Source: Treponema sp.
Lineage (GTDB): Bacteria > Spirochaetota > Spirochaetia > Treponematales > Breznakiellaceae
Reading direction: 5' to 3'
NCBI GenBank assembly: GCA_031255615.1
Contig: JAIRSD010000263.1
Location: 1-14,299 of the forward strand
DNA: 14,299 bases
Shown here: positions 7,481 to 13,147 of the stretch, in pieces
Position numbering within the stretch: the stretch's first letter is position 1
How the letters are laid out: each line of letters begins with the position of its first letter
Translations under genes and position numbers: made by a program
The notes under the pieces: generated by a model
What the model was told of the DNA's origin: nothing
The model's database searches: none
What the model saw: only the letters and a program-made list of their open reading frames with translations

Positions 7481-7531
7481 TCTTCACCTAGTGGGTTATT
7501 ACCAATGGGTTATTACCCACCGGATCTTCAC
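7481..7531. repeat. 37-bp palindromic insertion flanked by 7-bp direct repeats
   Basis: Compared with the homologous stretch of the intact gene, this copy has extra sequence at 7488-7524 between two TCTTCAC heptamers (7481-7487, 7525-7531). The insert contains a tandem TGGGTTATTACC and begins and ends with GTGGGT/ACCCAC (7491-7520). The heptamers could be a target-site duplication or the product of local slippage. Confidence 0.45.
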
Positions 7532-7640
7532 CGCAATTTTCCCGGGAAACGGCGGCGTCCTCCGAAACAGGCGTTATGAGGAAATGTCCGATTCCCCAGA
7601 ATCCGCCCCTTCCCCCGCGGCGAAACTATCCTCCTCCCCT

Positions 7641-8008
7641 TCGTCGAAGGGAAAGTCCGCAATCTCGTCTTCCGTCTCCTCATCGGGGGGAATCTCTATG
7701 ACGAGGTCTTCAATTTCATCCCCCGCATCTTCTTTGGGGGGAAGATTGATGACAAGGTCATCTTCGTCTTCCCCGCCGAGGGGAAGATCCTTGATAAGCT
7801 CCTCAAAGCCCCCTTCCTCCGCGGCTTCATCGGAGCGAAACTCCTCACCAGACTCCGTTTCTTCCGCATCCTCGTCGAAGGGAAAGTCCGCAATCTCGTC
7901 TTCCGTCTCCTCATCGGAGGGAATCCCTACGACGAGGTCTTCAACTTCATCTTTCGCCCCATCCTCGGGGGGAAGATTGATGACAAGGTCCTCCTCGTCC
8001 TCCCCGCC
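7641..8008 (-). repeat. Direct repeat inside the decayed copy, 231-bp period
   Basis: 7641-7777 and 7872-8008 align without gaps at high identity. They encode two versions of DLVINLPP...EDLV(V/I)(G/E)IP(S/P)DEETEDEIADFPFDE. The 231-bp period is 77 codons, so the duplication kept the frame and arose while the sequence was still being translated or was young. Confidence 0.8.
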
Positions 8009-8071
8009 TTCATCGAGGAAAAGGTCCGCCCCAGGGGATTCCCCAGCCGCCGGCCCCTTTTCGTGTGCCAT

Positions 8072-8198
8072 GGGTCCCTCCGATCCGTTTCCGGGAAATA
8101 AACAACCGGCCCCTACCCGGTGTACCGCCATTCCCCCGGAATATTATCGATCTTCATAGAACATCCGTAGTAAGAAATGGTAGCCTAGGGTCTTTTCC
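8072..8198 (-). repeat. Duplicated leader of the acidic gene
   Basis: This stretch aligns with 7185-7310, upstream of the intact acidic gene. Shared parts are the ribosome site, the CCGG hairpin, the CGATAA promoter-like element and the ATCCGTAG block. The alignment stops at about 8198 and 7312, which marks the upstream limit of the duplication. Confidence 0.75.
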
Positions 8199-8250
8199 GT
8201 GTCAATGGAAGCCGAATTTTAACGGAAATTCCCGGTGGAGGGGAGTTATA

Positions 8251-8737
8251 TTGGGCGCATCCCCGGCCCCATGGCCGGGGACCGGGCTATCCGGGGCTCC
8301 GGCTTCGCCTCCGGCCCCGCCTGCGGCGTGGCTGCTCCGCACCCCTCCTATCCCTTGCGCGGAGGCGAAACCAAACCAAAAGGCTGCGCCTTTTGGTTTT
8401 ACGGAGTTTCGCGACGGAACGCGAAACTCCATACAGGGGACGGAATCCCTGGGCTGCCGCACGGAGCGCGGCTGCCGAAAGGCGCAAAACGGCAGGGAGG
8501 CCGAACCAAAAGGCTGCGCCTTTTGGTTTTACGGAGTTTCGCGACGGAGCGCGAAACTCCACACGGGGGACAGAATCCTCGGGGTTTTTGCGGGGCAAAA
8601 ACCCCAGGCCCAAAAATGGCAGGGAGGCCATTTTGGGGCAGCGCAAGGGATAGAAGCGGTATCCTTTTGCCCGGCGGGCCGGGCAAAAGGATTGAAGCGG
8701 ATAGCCCGGTCCCCGCCGGAGGCGGGGATGCGCCCAA
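8251..8737. repeat. 487-bp nested palindromic element
   Basis: Three nested stems frame the element: TTGGGCGCAT at 8251-8260 with 8728-8737; ACCGGGCTATCCG at 8281-8293 with 8698-8710; CTATCCCTTGCGC at 8348-8360 with 8641-8653. Local hairpins fill the space: 8261-8280 (8 bp), 8373-8399 (11 bp), 8403-8430 (11 bp), the second copies of these two near 8504-8529 and 8533-8560, 8581-8605 (11 bp), 8609-8638 (11-12 bp, one bulged A), 8661-8692 (14 bp) and 8711-8727 (7 bp). The open frames crossing it are by-products of GC content and have no protein family. I see no transposase gene. It could be a non-autonomous mobile element, a structured RNA or a DNA cruciform site. Confidence 0.8.
8374..8579. repeat. 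Twin-hairpin unit duplicated inside the palindromic element
   Basis: 8374-8449 and 8504-8579 are direct copies (130-bp offset, only a few mismatches). Each holds an AACCAAAAGG/CCTTTTGGTT hairpin with a CTGCG loop, followed by a GGAGTTTCGCG/CGCGAAACTCC hairpin with an ACGGA(A/G) loop. The mismatches I see inside the hairpins fall in a loop, not in a stem. Confidence 0.85.
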
Positions 8738-8740
8738 AAA

Positions 8741-8761
8741 GAAAACGCCGCGGGGCTTTTC
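8741..8761 (+). terminator. Hairpin with short T-tract just outside the palindromic element
   Basis: GAAAA(C)GCC pairs with GGCTTTTC around a GCGG loop, giving 8 bp with one bulge. TTTT is part of the stem and CCC follows, so it is a weak factor-independent terminator at best. It lies 58 bases before the DivIC/FtsB-like gene and may separate that gene from upstream transcription. Confidence 0.25.
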
Positions 8762-8818
8762 CCTGAATTGGGGATTGGGGATTTAAGAACCGGAGGCCGG
8801 AATCCGTAAATAATACTA

Positions 8819-9280
8819 ATGCGGCTGATAAAATACCTGCTGGTTCTCTGGGTTTTCACGGCGGTCTACGCGGGGATGAGCGTGGTGGCGGGGCCCCGGG
8901 GGATTTTCGCCTACAGCGAGATGCTGGAGGAACAGGAGAAACAGGAAAAAAACATGGAAACCCTCCGGCGGATTAACGCGGAGCTGGGAAACCGGCAGAA
9001 GGCCCTGCTTTACGACAGCGATACCATCCGCATATACGCCCGAAACCTGGGGCTGGGGGGGGTGGACGAAAAATTTGTCCGGATTGTGGGGCTGGGGCAG
9101 GTAAAGAAGGCCCCCCTCCTGCCGGGCGAGGTTGTCGCCGCCGAAGAATCCCGCTCCATCGACAACAAAACAATCCACCTTGTCGCCCTTTTCGCCGCCC
9201 TGGCGGTTTTTGCCGCCCTCCTGATTCAGGATATTCTGGACCTTAATCTCCCCTCTTCGGGGCCCCGGAATTATCGCTAG
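8819..9280 (+). CDS. Septum formation initiator-like (DivIC/FtsB family) membrane protein
   Basis: A 153-residue protein with a short cytoplasmic tip, a membrane segment at about 4-26, a coiled-coil stretch at about 33-62 (EEQEKQEKNMETLRRINAEL) and the family's SDTIRIYARNLGLG motif at about 67-80. These match DivIC/FtsB, which join the divisome core with FtsL/FtsQ-type partners. A second hydrophobic segment at about 119-137 is not typical of FtsB, so the C-terminus may return through the membrane. No good Shine-Dalgarno is near the ATG (the nearest GGAGG ends 22 bases upstream), and an in-frame TAA at 8807 excludes a longer start. A G8 run lies at codons 79-82. It is convergent with smpB. Confidence 0.75.
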   Translation: MRLIKYLLVLWVFTAVYAGMSVVAGPRGIFAYSEMLEEQEKQEKNMETLRRINAELGNRQKALLYDSDTIRIYARNLGLGGVDEKFVRIVGLGQVKKAPLLPGEVVAAEESRSIDNKTIHLVALFAALAVFAALLIQDILDLNLPSSGPRNYR

Positions 9281-9308
9281 GGGGCGGAGCGTTGGGGGCT
9301 GTCCGTTA

Positions 9309-9330
9309 GCCAGCGGGATTGCTCGTTGGC
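9309..9330. terminator. Hairpin in the convergent gap before smpB
   Basis: The 22-base stretch folds into a 9-bp stem (with G-T pairs) and an ATTG loop between the stops of the DivIC/FtsB-like gene and smpB. It could act for both strands, but there is no T-run. The surrounding 55 bases repeat the motif CGTT(A/G)G four times (9290, 9304, 9324, 9339). Confidence 0.3.
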
Positions 9331-9340
9331 GGGGCGCCCG

Positions 9341-9793
9341 TTAGCGGCGGAATTCCCGCTCCATATCCCGTTTTATATCCCGATCCCGGATATCCGCCCG
9401 CTTGTCGTAGAGCTTTTTCCCCTTGCAAAGCCCTAATTCCACCTTGACCCGGCTTTTTTTGAAGTAAAAGGAGAGGGGAATGAGGGTGCAGCCCCGTTCT
9501 TCCACCTTGCGGCGGAGTCTCTTTATCTCGTCCCGGTGGAGGAGAAGCCGCTTTCGGCGATCCGGGTCGTGGTTAAAGATTGACGAGAAGGGATTCTCCG
9601 CCACCCGGAGGGAACGGAGCCATACCTGGCCTTCCTCGATCTCCGCCCAGGCGTCGGGAAAGGAGATTTTCCCGTCCCGGAAGGACTTTACCTCCGTGCC
9701 TTCCAGTTCTATGCCGCATTCCAGGCTTTCTTCCACGGTGTAATCGTACCTGGCCCGCCGGTTTACGGCAATGATCTTGATTCCCTCAGCCAT
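9341..9793 (-). CDS. smpB: SsrA-binding protein SmpB
   Basis: A 150-residue protein of normal SmpB length. Recognisable parts are NRRARYDYTVEESLECGIELEGTEVKS in the N-terminal OB-fold region (about 11-37), WLRSLRVAENPFSS (about 58-71), the RKRLLLHRDEI segment (about 80-90) and the basic tail with CKGKKLYDKR and a terminal RDIKRDMEREFRR. SmpB binds tmRNA and brings it to stalled ribosomes for trans-translation; the basic tail enters the mRNA channel. The ATG at 9793 overlaps the upstream stop by 8 bases (ATGGCTGA), so translation is probably coupled to the SUMF1-like gene. No tmRNA gene is seen in the window. The longer upstream open frame overlaps that gene and is not part of SmpB. Confidence 0.95.
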   Translation of the reverse strand: MAEGIKIIAVNRRARYDYTVEESLECGIELEGTEVKSFRDGKISFPDAWAEIEEGQVWLRSLRVAENPFSSIFNHDPDRRKRLLLHRDEIKRLRRKVEERGCTLIPLSFYFKKSRVKVELGLCKGKKLYDKRADIRDRDIKRDMEREFRR

Positions 9794-11282
9794 GGGGTCC
9801 CGTCCCTGGGGCCAGGAAGGGCCTGAAACCGGCGAAGGGGGAACAGAAATCCGGGGGCAGGGATGCCCGGGGCAGGGCGTTCTTCCGAAGCACCCGCTCC
9901 GGGGACGAGACCGCCGCCGCAGCTCCCTCGGAAGCGGGGAAAGACCGGAGGGGGGCGTAGGGATCGGCGCACCATTCCCAAAGATCCCCGGCCCCCTCCC
10001 CGCCGGCGAAGAACCCTTCGGCGGCTTCCCATTCGGTTTCGCTGGGGAGCCGGACTTCCCAATCCTCAAAACCGGCGGGGAGCCGGCTGCTGAGCCAGCG
10101 GCAAAAGGCCAGGGCGCCGTGCCAGGAAACCCCGGTCCGGGCCGCCGGGCCCCCCTCCGCGGCGGCGGATTCCCCCGGCTGGATAAGGTAATCGGCGGCA
10201 GCCAGCCCTTGCTCCCGGAGGGCGGCAATATGCTCCGGGGCCCACGCGGGCTGCTCCTCCATGAATGTTTCCCAGGTTTCCAAATCCACTAGCGATTCGG
10301 CGTAGTACAGGGAGGGGGCCCCGGAGGAACCCCGCCGGCTGAGGCCGCGGAAGCGGATTCCCCCGGCCTCGACCAAAGAGGGGCCGCCGGAAAAGGGTTC
10401 CAGGCTGAAATCCCGGCCGGCGGTGGGGCCGCCGGCCCTGTCGCCGGTTCCGCCGGCAGGTGCGGCATCCCCCGCCGCGCCCCCTCCGGCGGCCCAGGGG
10501 GAGTCCTGAATCACGGCGGCGGCTTCGGGGGGCAGAAAACCTGCCAGCCAGGATTCCGCGCCGGGGGCGGTGGAAAGCCAGGAAAGGATGTCCCCGGCGG
10601 ATTGGGCCATGCTCAGGGGGGAGGGCGGCATGCCCCCGTTATCCAGAAGAAATTTAGCCCGGCTTAAGTCCCGGAGGGAAGCCTGGGAAACCGCAAACCG
10701 GGCCGCCGTCCGGATCAGTTCCCCCGCTTCGGGAAGATTCTCCCTTTCCAGAAAGGGGGCCCCCCGGTACACTCCTTCGGAAAGGCTGAGGGGTATCTGA
10801 TACGCCCCGGTGGGTTCCCCGGTAAAAGACCATGCCGCGTAATCCCCCGCGGCGGCGGCTATGACGGCCAGGGGATCCTCTGCGGCAAGGACTTCGGTTA
10901 CCCTGAGCCGCCGGGGGAAAAACAGGGAAAAGGCGGCCCGGCCGGGAACATCCAGTTCGAGGCGGCGGGATTCAAAGCCGGGGAGGGAAAATTCGACGAC
11001 ATGGGGGCCCCGCTCAAGGAACAGTTCCTCCGGCGCGGCGCCCCGGTAGACGCTGTCAACGCGAATCGCCGCGCCCCAGGGTTCGGTCTGAAAGGACGCC
11101 ATGCTGCCGGGCCGGGAAAGTCCGGGGTAGAGGCATAAAAGAAAGAGGAAGGCCAGGAGGACCAGTCCGTAGAGGACGCTGAGATAGATTCCCGGCTGTA
11201 TGCCCAGGATCGACGGGAGCCGCACCCGGTCGTCGTTTGGGGGAGCTCCGCCGCCGTCCCCTGGTTCCCGTTTTTTCCCCAT
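9786..11282 (-). CDS. Membrane-anchored PEGA plus SUMF1-like domain protein
   Basis: A 498-residue protein from the ATG at 11282. A hydrophobic segment at about 32-54 anchors it, probably with the C-terminal part outside. A PEGA-like domain follows (about 62-125: GAAIRVDSVYRG, LFLERGPHVVEFSLPGF). The C-terminal third resembles formylglycine-generating-enzyme (SUMF1) proteins: GVSWHGALAFCRWLS, VRLPSETEWEAA, DLWEWCADPY and a closing GFRPF. Where the family has RVLRGGSW, this protein has RVLRKNALPR, so a catalytic role looks unlikely and a structural or ligand-binding role likelier. The middle contains Gly/Ala-rich linker. ATG 11291 is possible, but it lies inside the perfect -10 hexamer, so 11282 is preferred. 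Coupled to smpB. Confidence 0.72.
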   Translation of the reverse strand: MGKKREPGDGGGAPPNDDRVRLPSILGIQPGIYLSVLYGLVLLAFLFLLCLYPGLSRPGSMASFQTEPWGAAIRVDSVYRGAAPEELFLERGPHVVEFSLPGFESRRLELDVPGRAAFSLFFPRRLRVTEVLAAEDPLAVIAAAAGDYAAWSFTGEPTGAYQIPLSLSEGVYRGAPFLERENLPEAGELIRTAARFAVSQASLRDLSRAKFLLDNGGMPPSPLSMAQSAGDILSWLSTAPGAESWLAGFLPPEAAAVIQDSPWAAGGGAAGDAAPAGGTGDRAGGPTAGRDFSLEPFSGGPSLVEAGGIRFRGLSRRGSSGAPSLYYAESLVDLETWETFMEEQPAWAPEHIAALREQGLAAADYLIQPGESAAAEGGPAARTGVSWHGALAFCRWLSSRLPAGFEDWEVRLPSETEWEAAEGFFAGGEGAGDLWEWCADPYAPLRSFPASEGAAAAVSSPERVLRKNALPRASLPPDFCSPFAGFRPFLAPGTGPHG

Positions 11283-11289
11283 GGGCGGC

Positions 11290-11319
11290 ATTATAGGTTC
11301 CCCCCCTCTATCTTGTCAA
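11290..11319 (-). promoter_or_regulatory. Perfect sigma-70-type promoter for the SUMF1-like gene
   Basis: The minus strand reads TTGACA (11319-11314), 18 bases, TATAAT (11295-11290). Both hexamers are exact. The predicted start of transcription (about 11283) falls at the ATG at 11282, so the mRNA would be leaderless or nearly so. The spacer contains G7 (11300-11306); losing one G would give the optimal 17-base spacing. Confidence 0.7.
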
Positions 11320-11341
11320 CGAAGCCGCTTCATGGTAATTT
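11313..11341 (+). promoter_or_regulatory. Candidate plus-strand promoter for lepB, sharing the -35 site
   Basis: TTGTCA (11313-11318), 17 bases, TAATTT (11336-11341). Its -35 occupies almost the same bases as the minus-strand TTGACA, so the two promoters could not be occupied together. The predicted start (about 11347-11348) lies 2-3 bases before the ATG at 11350. The hexamers are weaker than on the other strand. Confidence 0.45.
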
Positions 11342-11349
11342 CTGCCAGC

Positions 11350-12396
11350 ATGTCCCATGTTTTTGATAGGATCCAGGCCCTTACCGAAGACTTTCTCACC
11401 CGGCGGAGGCGGATTCACCGGATAAAAAGGGAAAAGCAGCGGGCCAAAAACCCCATCCTCGATTGGGCGGAGGCCCTGATCTGGGCCGCCGGCTGGGTCC
11501 TCCTCATAAACCAGTACCTGGTCCAGGCCTACCAGATTCCCTCCGGTTCCATGATCGATACCCTGCTTATCGGGGACCATATCTTTGTGAACAAGCTGGT
11601 CTACGGTCCCGAAGTCCTGCCCGGTTTTGCCAAGATTCCCAGCCCCATAAAGCCGAAGCGGAATGACATTATCGTTTTTGAGAATCCCTCGTATATCAGC
11701 AAAGGCACGGTCTTTGACGTGGCCCAGCGGATTGTCTACATGCTCACCTTTTCCCTGGTGGATATAGACCGGGACGAAAAGGGGGAGCCCCGGGTCCATT
11801 TCCTGATCAAGCGGGCCGCCGGGGCGGCGGGGGATCGCTTCGTCATCGACAAGGGGGAGATGCGGATACTTTTCGCCGGGGAGGACCGCTGGATAAACGA
11901 GCGGGATTACGCCGCAAGCCGGGGCTGGAATCACAACCTGGGCCGGCTTATTGCCGAAGATCAGTACCCCGTTCAGGAAGCCCTGGGAAAATTGGAAGCC
12001 TACCGGGATATACCCGGCGGGCCCCCTCCCTCCCTTATCGCCGCCGCCGGCTCTGGCCGGGCCCTCCTCCCCGACACCTTTGCCGTGGAAAAGGCCTGGC
12101 TGGAAGCCATGCGGGGGGCCTATCCCCACGACGACCGGTACCGGATGCTCCTTTCCCGGCTTACCCAGGGCTGGTATGTACCGGAGGGCCGGATCTTCCC
12201 CCTGGGGGACAACCGGGACAATTCCCGGGACGGCCGGTACTTTGGACCCGTGAGGCTCTCGAAGGTTATCGGCCAGGGCTCCCTTATCTATTGGCCCCTC
12301 TGGCGTTCCGCCGAAGGGGGAAACGCCGGAAATACGGAGGCCCGGCCCCTTGAAAGATCCCTGGGGATCACCTGGCGGGCCGGAATGATCAGGTAG
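11350..12396 (+). CDS. lepB: Type I signal peptidase, first copy
   Basis: A 348-residue inner-membrane protease that removes signal peptides from exported proteins. It has a basic N-terminal arm, a membrane segment at about 38-57, the catalytic serine in IPSGSM (Ser67), the catalytic lysine in FLIKRAAGAAGD (Lys154) and the C-terminal box GDNRDNSRDGRYFGPV (286-301). The usual KRxxGxPGD reads KRAAGAAGD, so the proline is replaced. A long insertion (about 175-280) separates the lysine from the last box. Neither ATG 11332 nor ATG 11350 has a ribosome binding site; 11350 is chosen because it fits the promoter position. The frame is open further upstream, but that part overlaps the divergent gene. 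It is followed after 7 bases by a second signal peptidase. Confidence 0.9.
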   Translation: MSHVFDRIQALTEDFLTRRRRIHRIKREKQRAKNPILDWAEALIWAAGWVLLINQYLVQAYQIPSGSMIDTLLIGDHIFVNKLVYGPEVLPGFAKIPSPIKPKRNDIIVFENPSYISKGTVFDVAQRIVYMLTFSLVDIDRDEKGEPRVHFLIKRAAGAAGDRFVIDKGEMRILFAGEDRWINERDYAASRGWNHNLGRLIAEDQYPVQEALGKLEAYRDIPGGPPPSLIAAAGSGRALLPDTFAVEKAWLEAMRGAYPHDDRYRMLLSRLTQGWYVPEGRIFPLGDNRDNSRDGRYFGPVRLSKVIGQGSLIYWPLWRSAEGGNAGNTEARPLERSLGITWRAGMIR

Positions 12397-12403
12397 ACAG
12401 CCT

Positions 12404-13147
12404 ATGCGGGGAATTTCTAAATTTTTCGACAATAAAAAGTATTCCTACGCGGAACAAAAAACCCGGCGCTACCGGCTGCGGGGGCTGCTGCTCTGGATAT
12501 TGGCCTTCCTGTTGGCTTACAACGCCCTTAGTTCCTTTTTCTTCTCGGTCCGGGTTCTGGAAAACGATTCCATGCGTCCGGGGCTGCGGATGGGGGACCG
12601 TTTTGTTCTATCCTCCTTTTCCCTTCAATCCCTTTTTTTCCGGCTTCGCGTCCCCTTCCCCCCCCCTTCCCTAAAACGGGGGGACATCGTGTTGGTGGAT
12701 ATGTCCCAGGGAGAAAAGGACAACATCTTCGTCGATGTTCTGGACGGGGGTCTTCGGTTCTTTACCGCCCAACGGGTTTCCCTGACGGGGAGGGAAAGGC
12801 AGTTCTTTATGAAACGGGTCATAGGATTGCCGGGGGACGAAATCTCCATGACGAATTTTGTACTCCGGGTCCAGGCCGGGGGCGAATCTTACCCCCTGAC
12901 CGAATACGAGGTGTCTGAACGCGGGTATGTGCTGGAAATACCCCAGGTTCCGGCCCTTTGGGACGAGTCCATCCCTTTTTCGGGAAACATGGACCAGATT
13001 ATCCTGGAGGAGGGGGAGTGTTTCGTCCTCTCCGACGACCGGAGCAACACCAACGATTCCCGGACCTGGGGCCCCCTCCCCCTGGGCAGCGTAACGGGGA
13101 AGGTGCTTTTCCGCTATTGGCCCCTGAACCGTATGGGCCGGCCTTGA
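12404..13147 (+). CDS. lepB: Type I signal peptidase, second copy
   Basis: A 247-residue paralogue of the preceding gene. It has one membrane segment at about 27-47, the catalytic serine in ENDSMRPG (Ser56), the lysine in FFMKRVIGLPGD (Lys137, here with the canonical GLPGD) and LSDDRSNTNDSRTWGPL (209-225). The two copies are diverged, so they may serve different substrates or stages of export. A C9 run at 12658-12666 encodes Pro86-Pro88, between the serine and the lysine; slippage there would remove the lysine and the last box. The ribosome site is weak (AGG ten bases before the ATG). The TGA overlaps the TTG of hemW. Confidence 0.9.
   Translation: MRGISKFFDNKKYSYAEQKTRRYRLRGLLLWILAFLLAYNALSSFFFSVRVLENDSMRPGLRMGDRFVLSSFSLQSLFFRLRVPFPPPSLKRGDIVLVDMSQGEKDNIFVDVLDGGLRFFTAQRVSLTGRERQFFMKRVIGLPGDEISMTNFVLRVQAGGESYPLTEYEVSERGYVLEIPQVPALWDESIPFSGNMDQIILEEGECFVLSDDRSNTNDSRTWGPLPLGSVTGKVLFRYWPLNRMGRP

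Larger units (their letters stand above)
7313..8071 (-). pseudogene. Decayed tandem copy of the acidic gene (open part 7574-8071, 165 codons)
   Basis: Translation from the ATG at 8071 gives MAHEKGPAAG, the same first five residues as the intact gene, after GGAGGG. It then joins directly to DLFLDE, which in the intact protein lies at about residue 448, so the N-terminal motif, coiled coil and most linkers are deleted. The frame ends at a TAA (7574-7576), next to small indels relative to the intact gene. Beyond the stop, 7313-7607 still aligns with 5391-5643 of the intact gene, showing that the reading frame once continued. The C-terminal domain is absent. It may still make a short acidic peptide, since the leader and ribosome site remain, but the architecture is that of a degraded duplicate. 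Confidence 0.75.

Noticed and set aside
7467..8159. 230-codon serine-rich plus-strand open frame
   Set aside because: The same antisense artefact, over the decayed acidic gene.
8374..8579. CRISPR-like repeats
   Set aside because: Only two copies, the repeat unit is 76 bp of paired hairpins, and there is no spacer array or cas gene.
8065..8859. Several 86-233 codon open frames on both strands across the palindromic element
   Set aside because: The sequence is fully accounted for by inverted repeats; the translations are low-complexity mirror products of the hairpins with no family resemblance.
9794..10228. 145-codon upstream extension of SmpB
   Set aside because: It overlaps the SUMF1-like coding sequence in another frame, has no homology to SmpB, and SmpB has normal length from ATG 9793.
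11200..11349. N-terminal extension of the first signal peptidase
   Set aside because: It overlaps the divergent gene and promoter region, and its sequence is Pro/Gly/Ser-rich without the basic arm typical of the family.
11308..12432. 374-codon minus-strand open frame opposite lepB
   Set aside because: The plus strand carries the conserved signal peptidase motifs; the antisense translation is Gly/Pro-rich with no recognisable domain.
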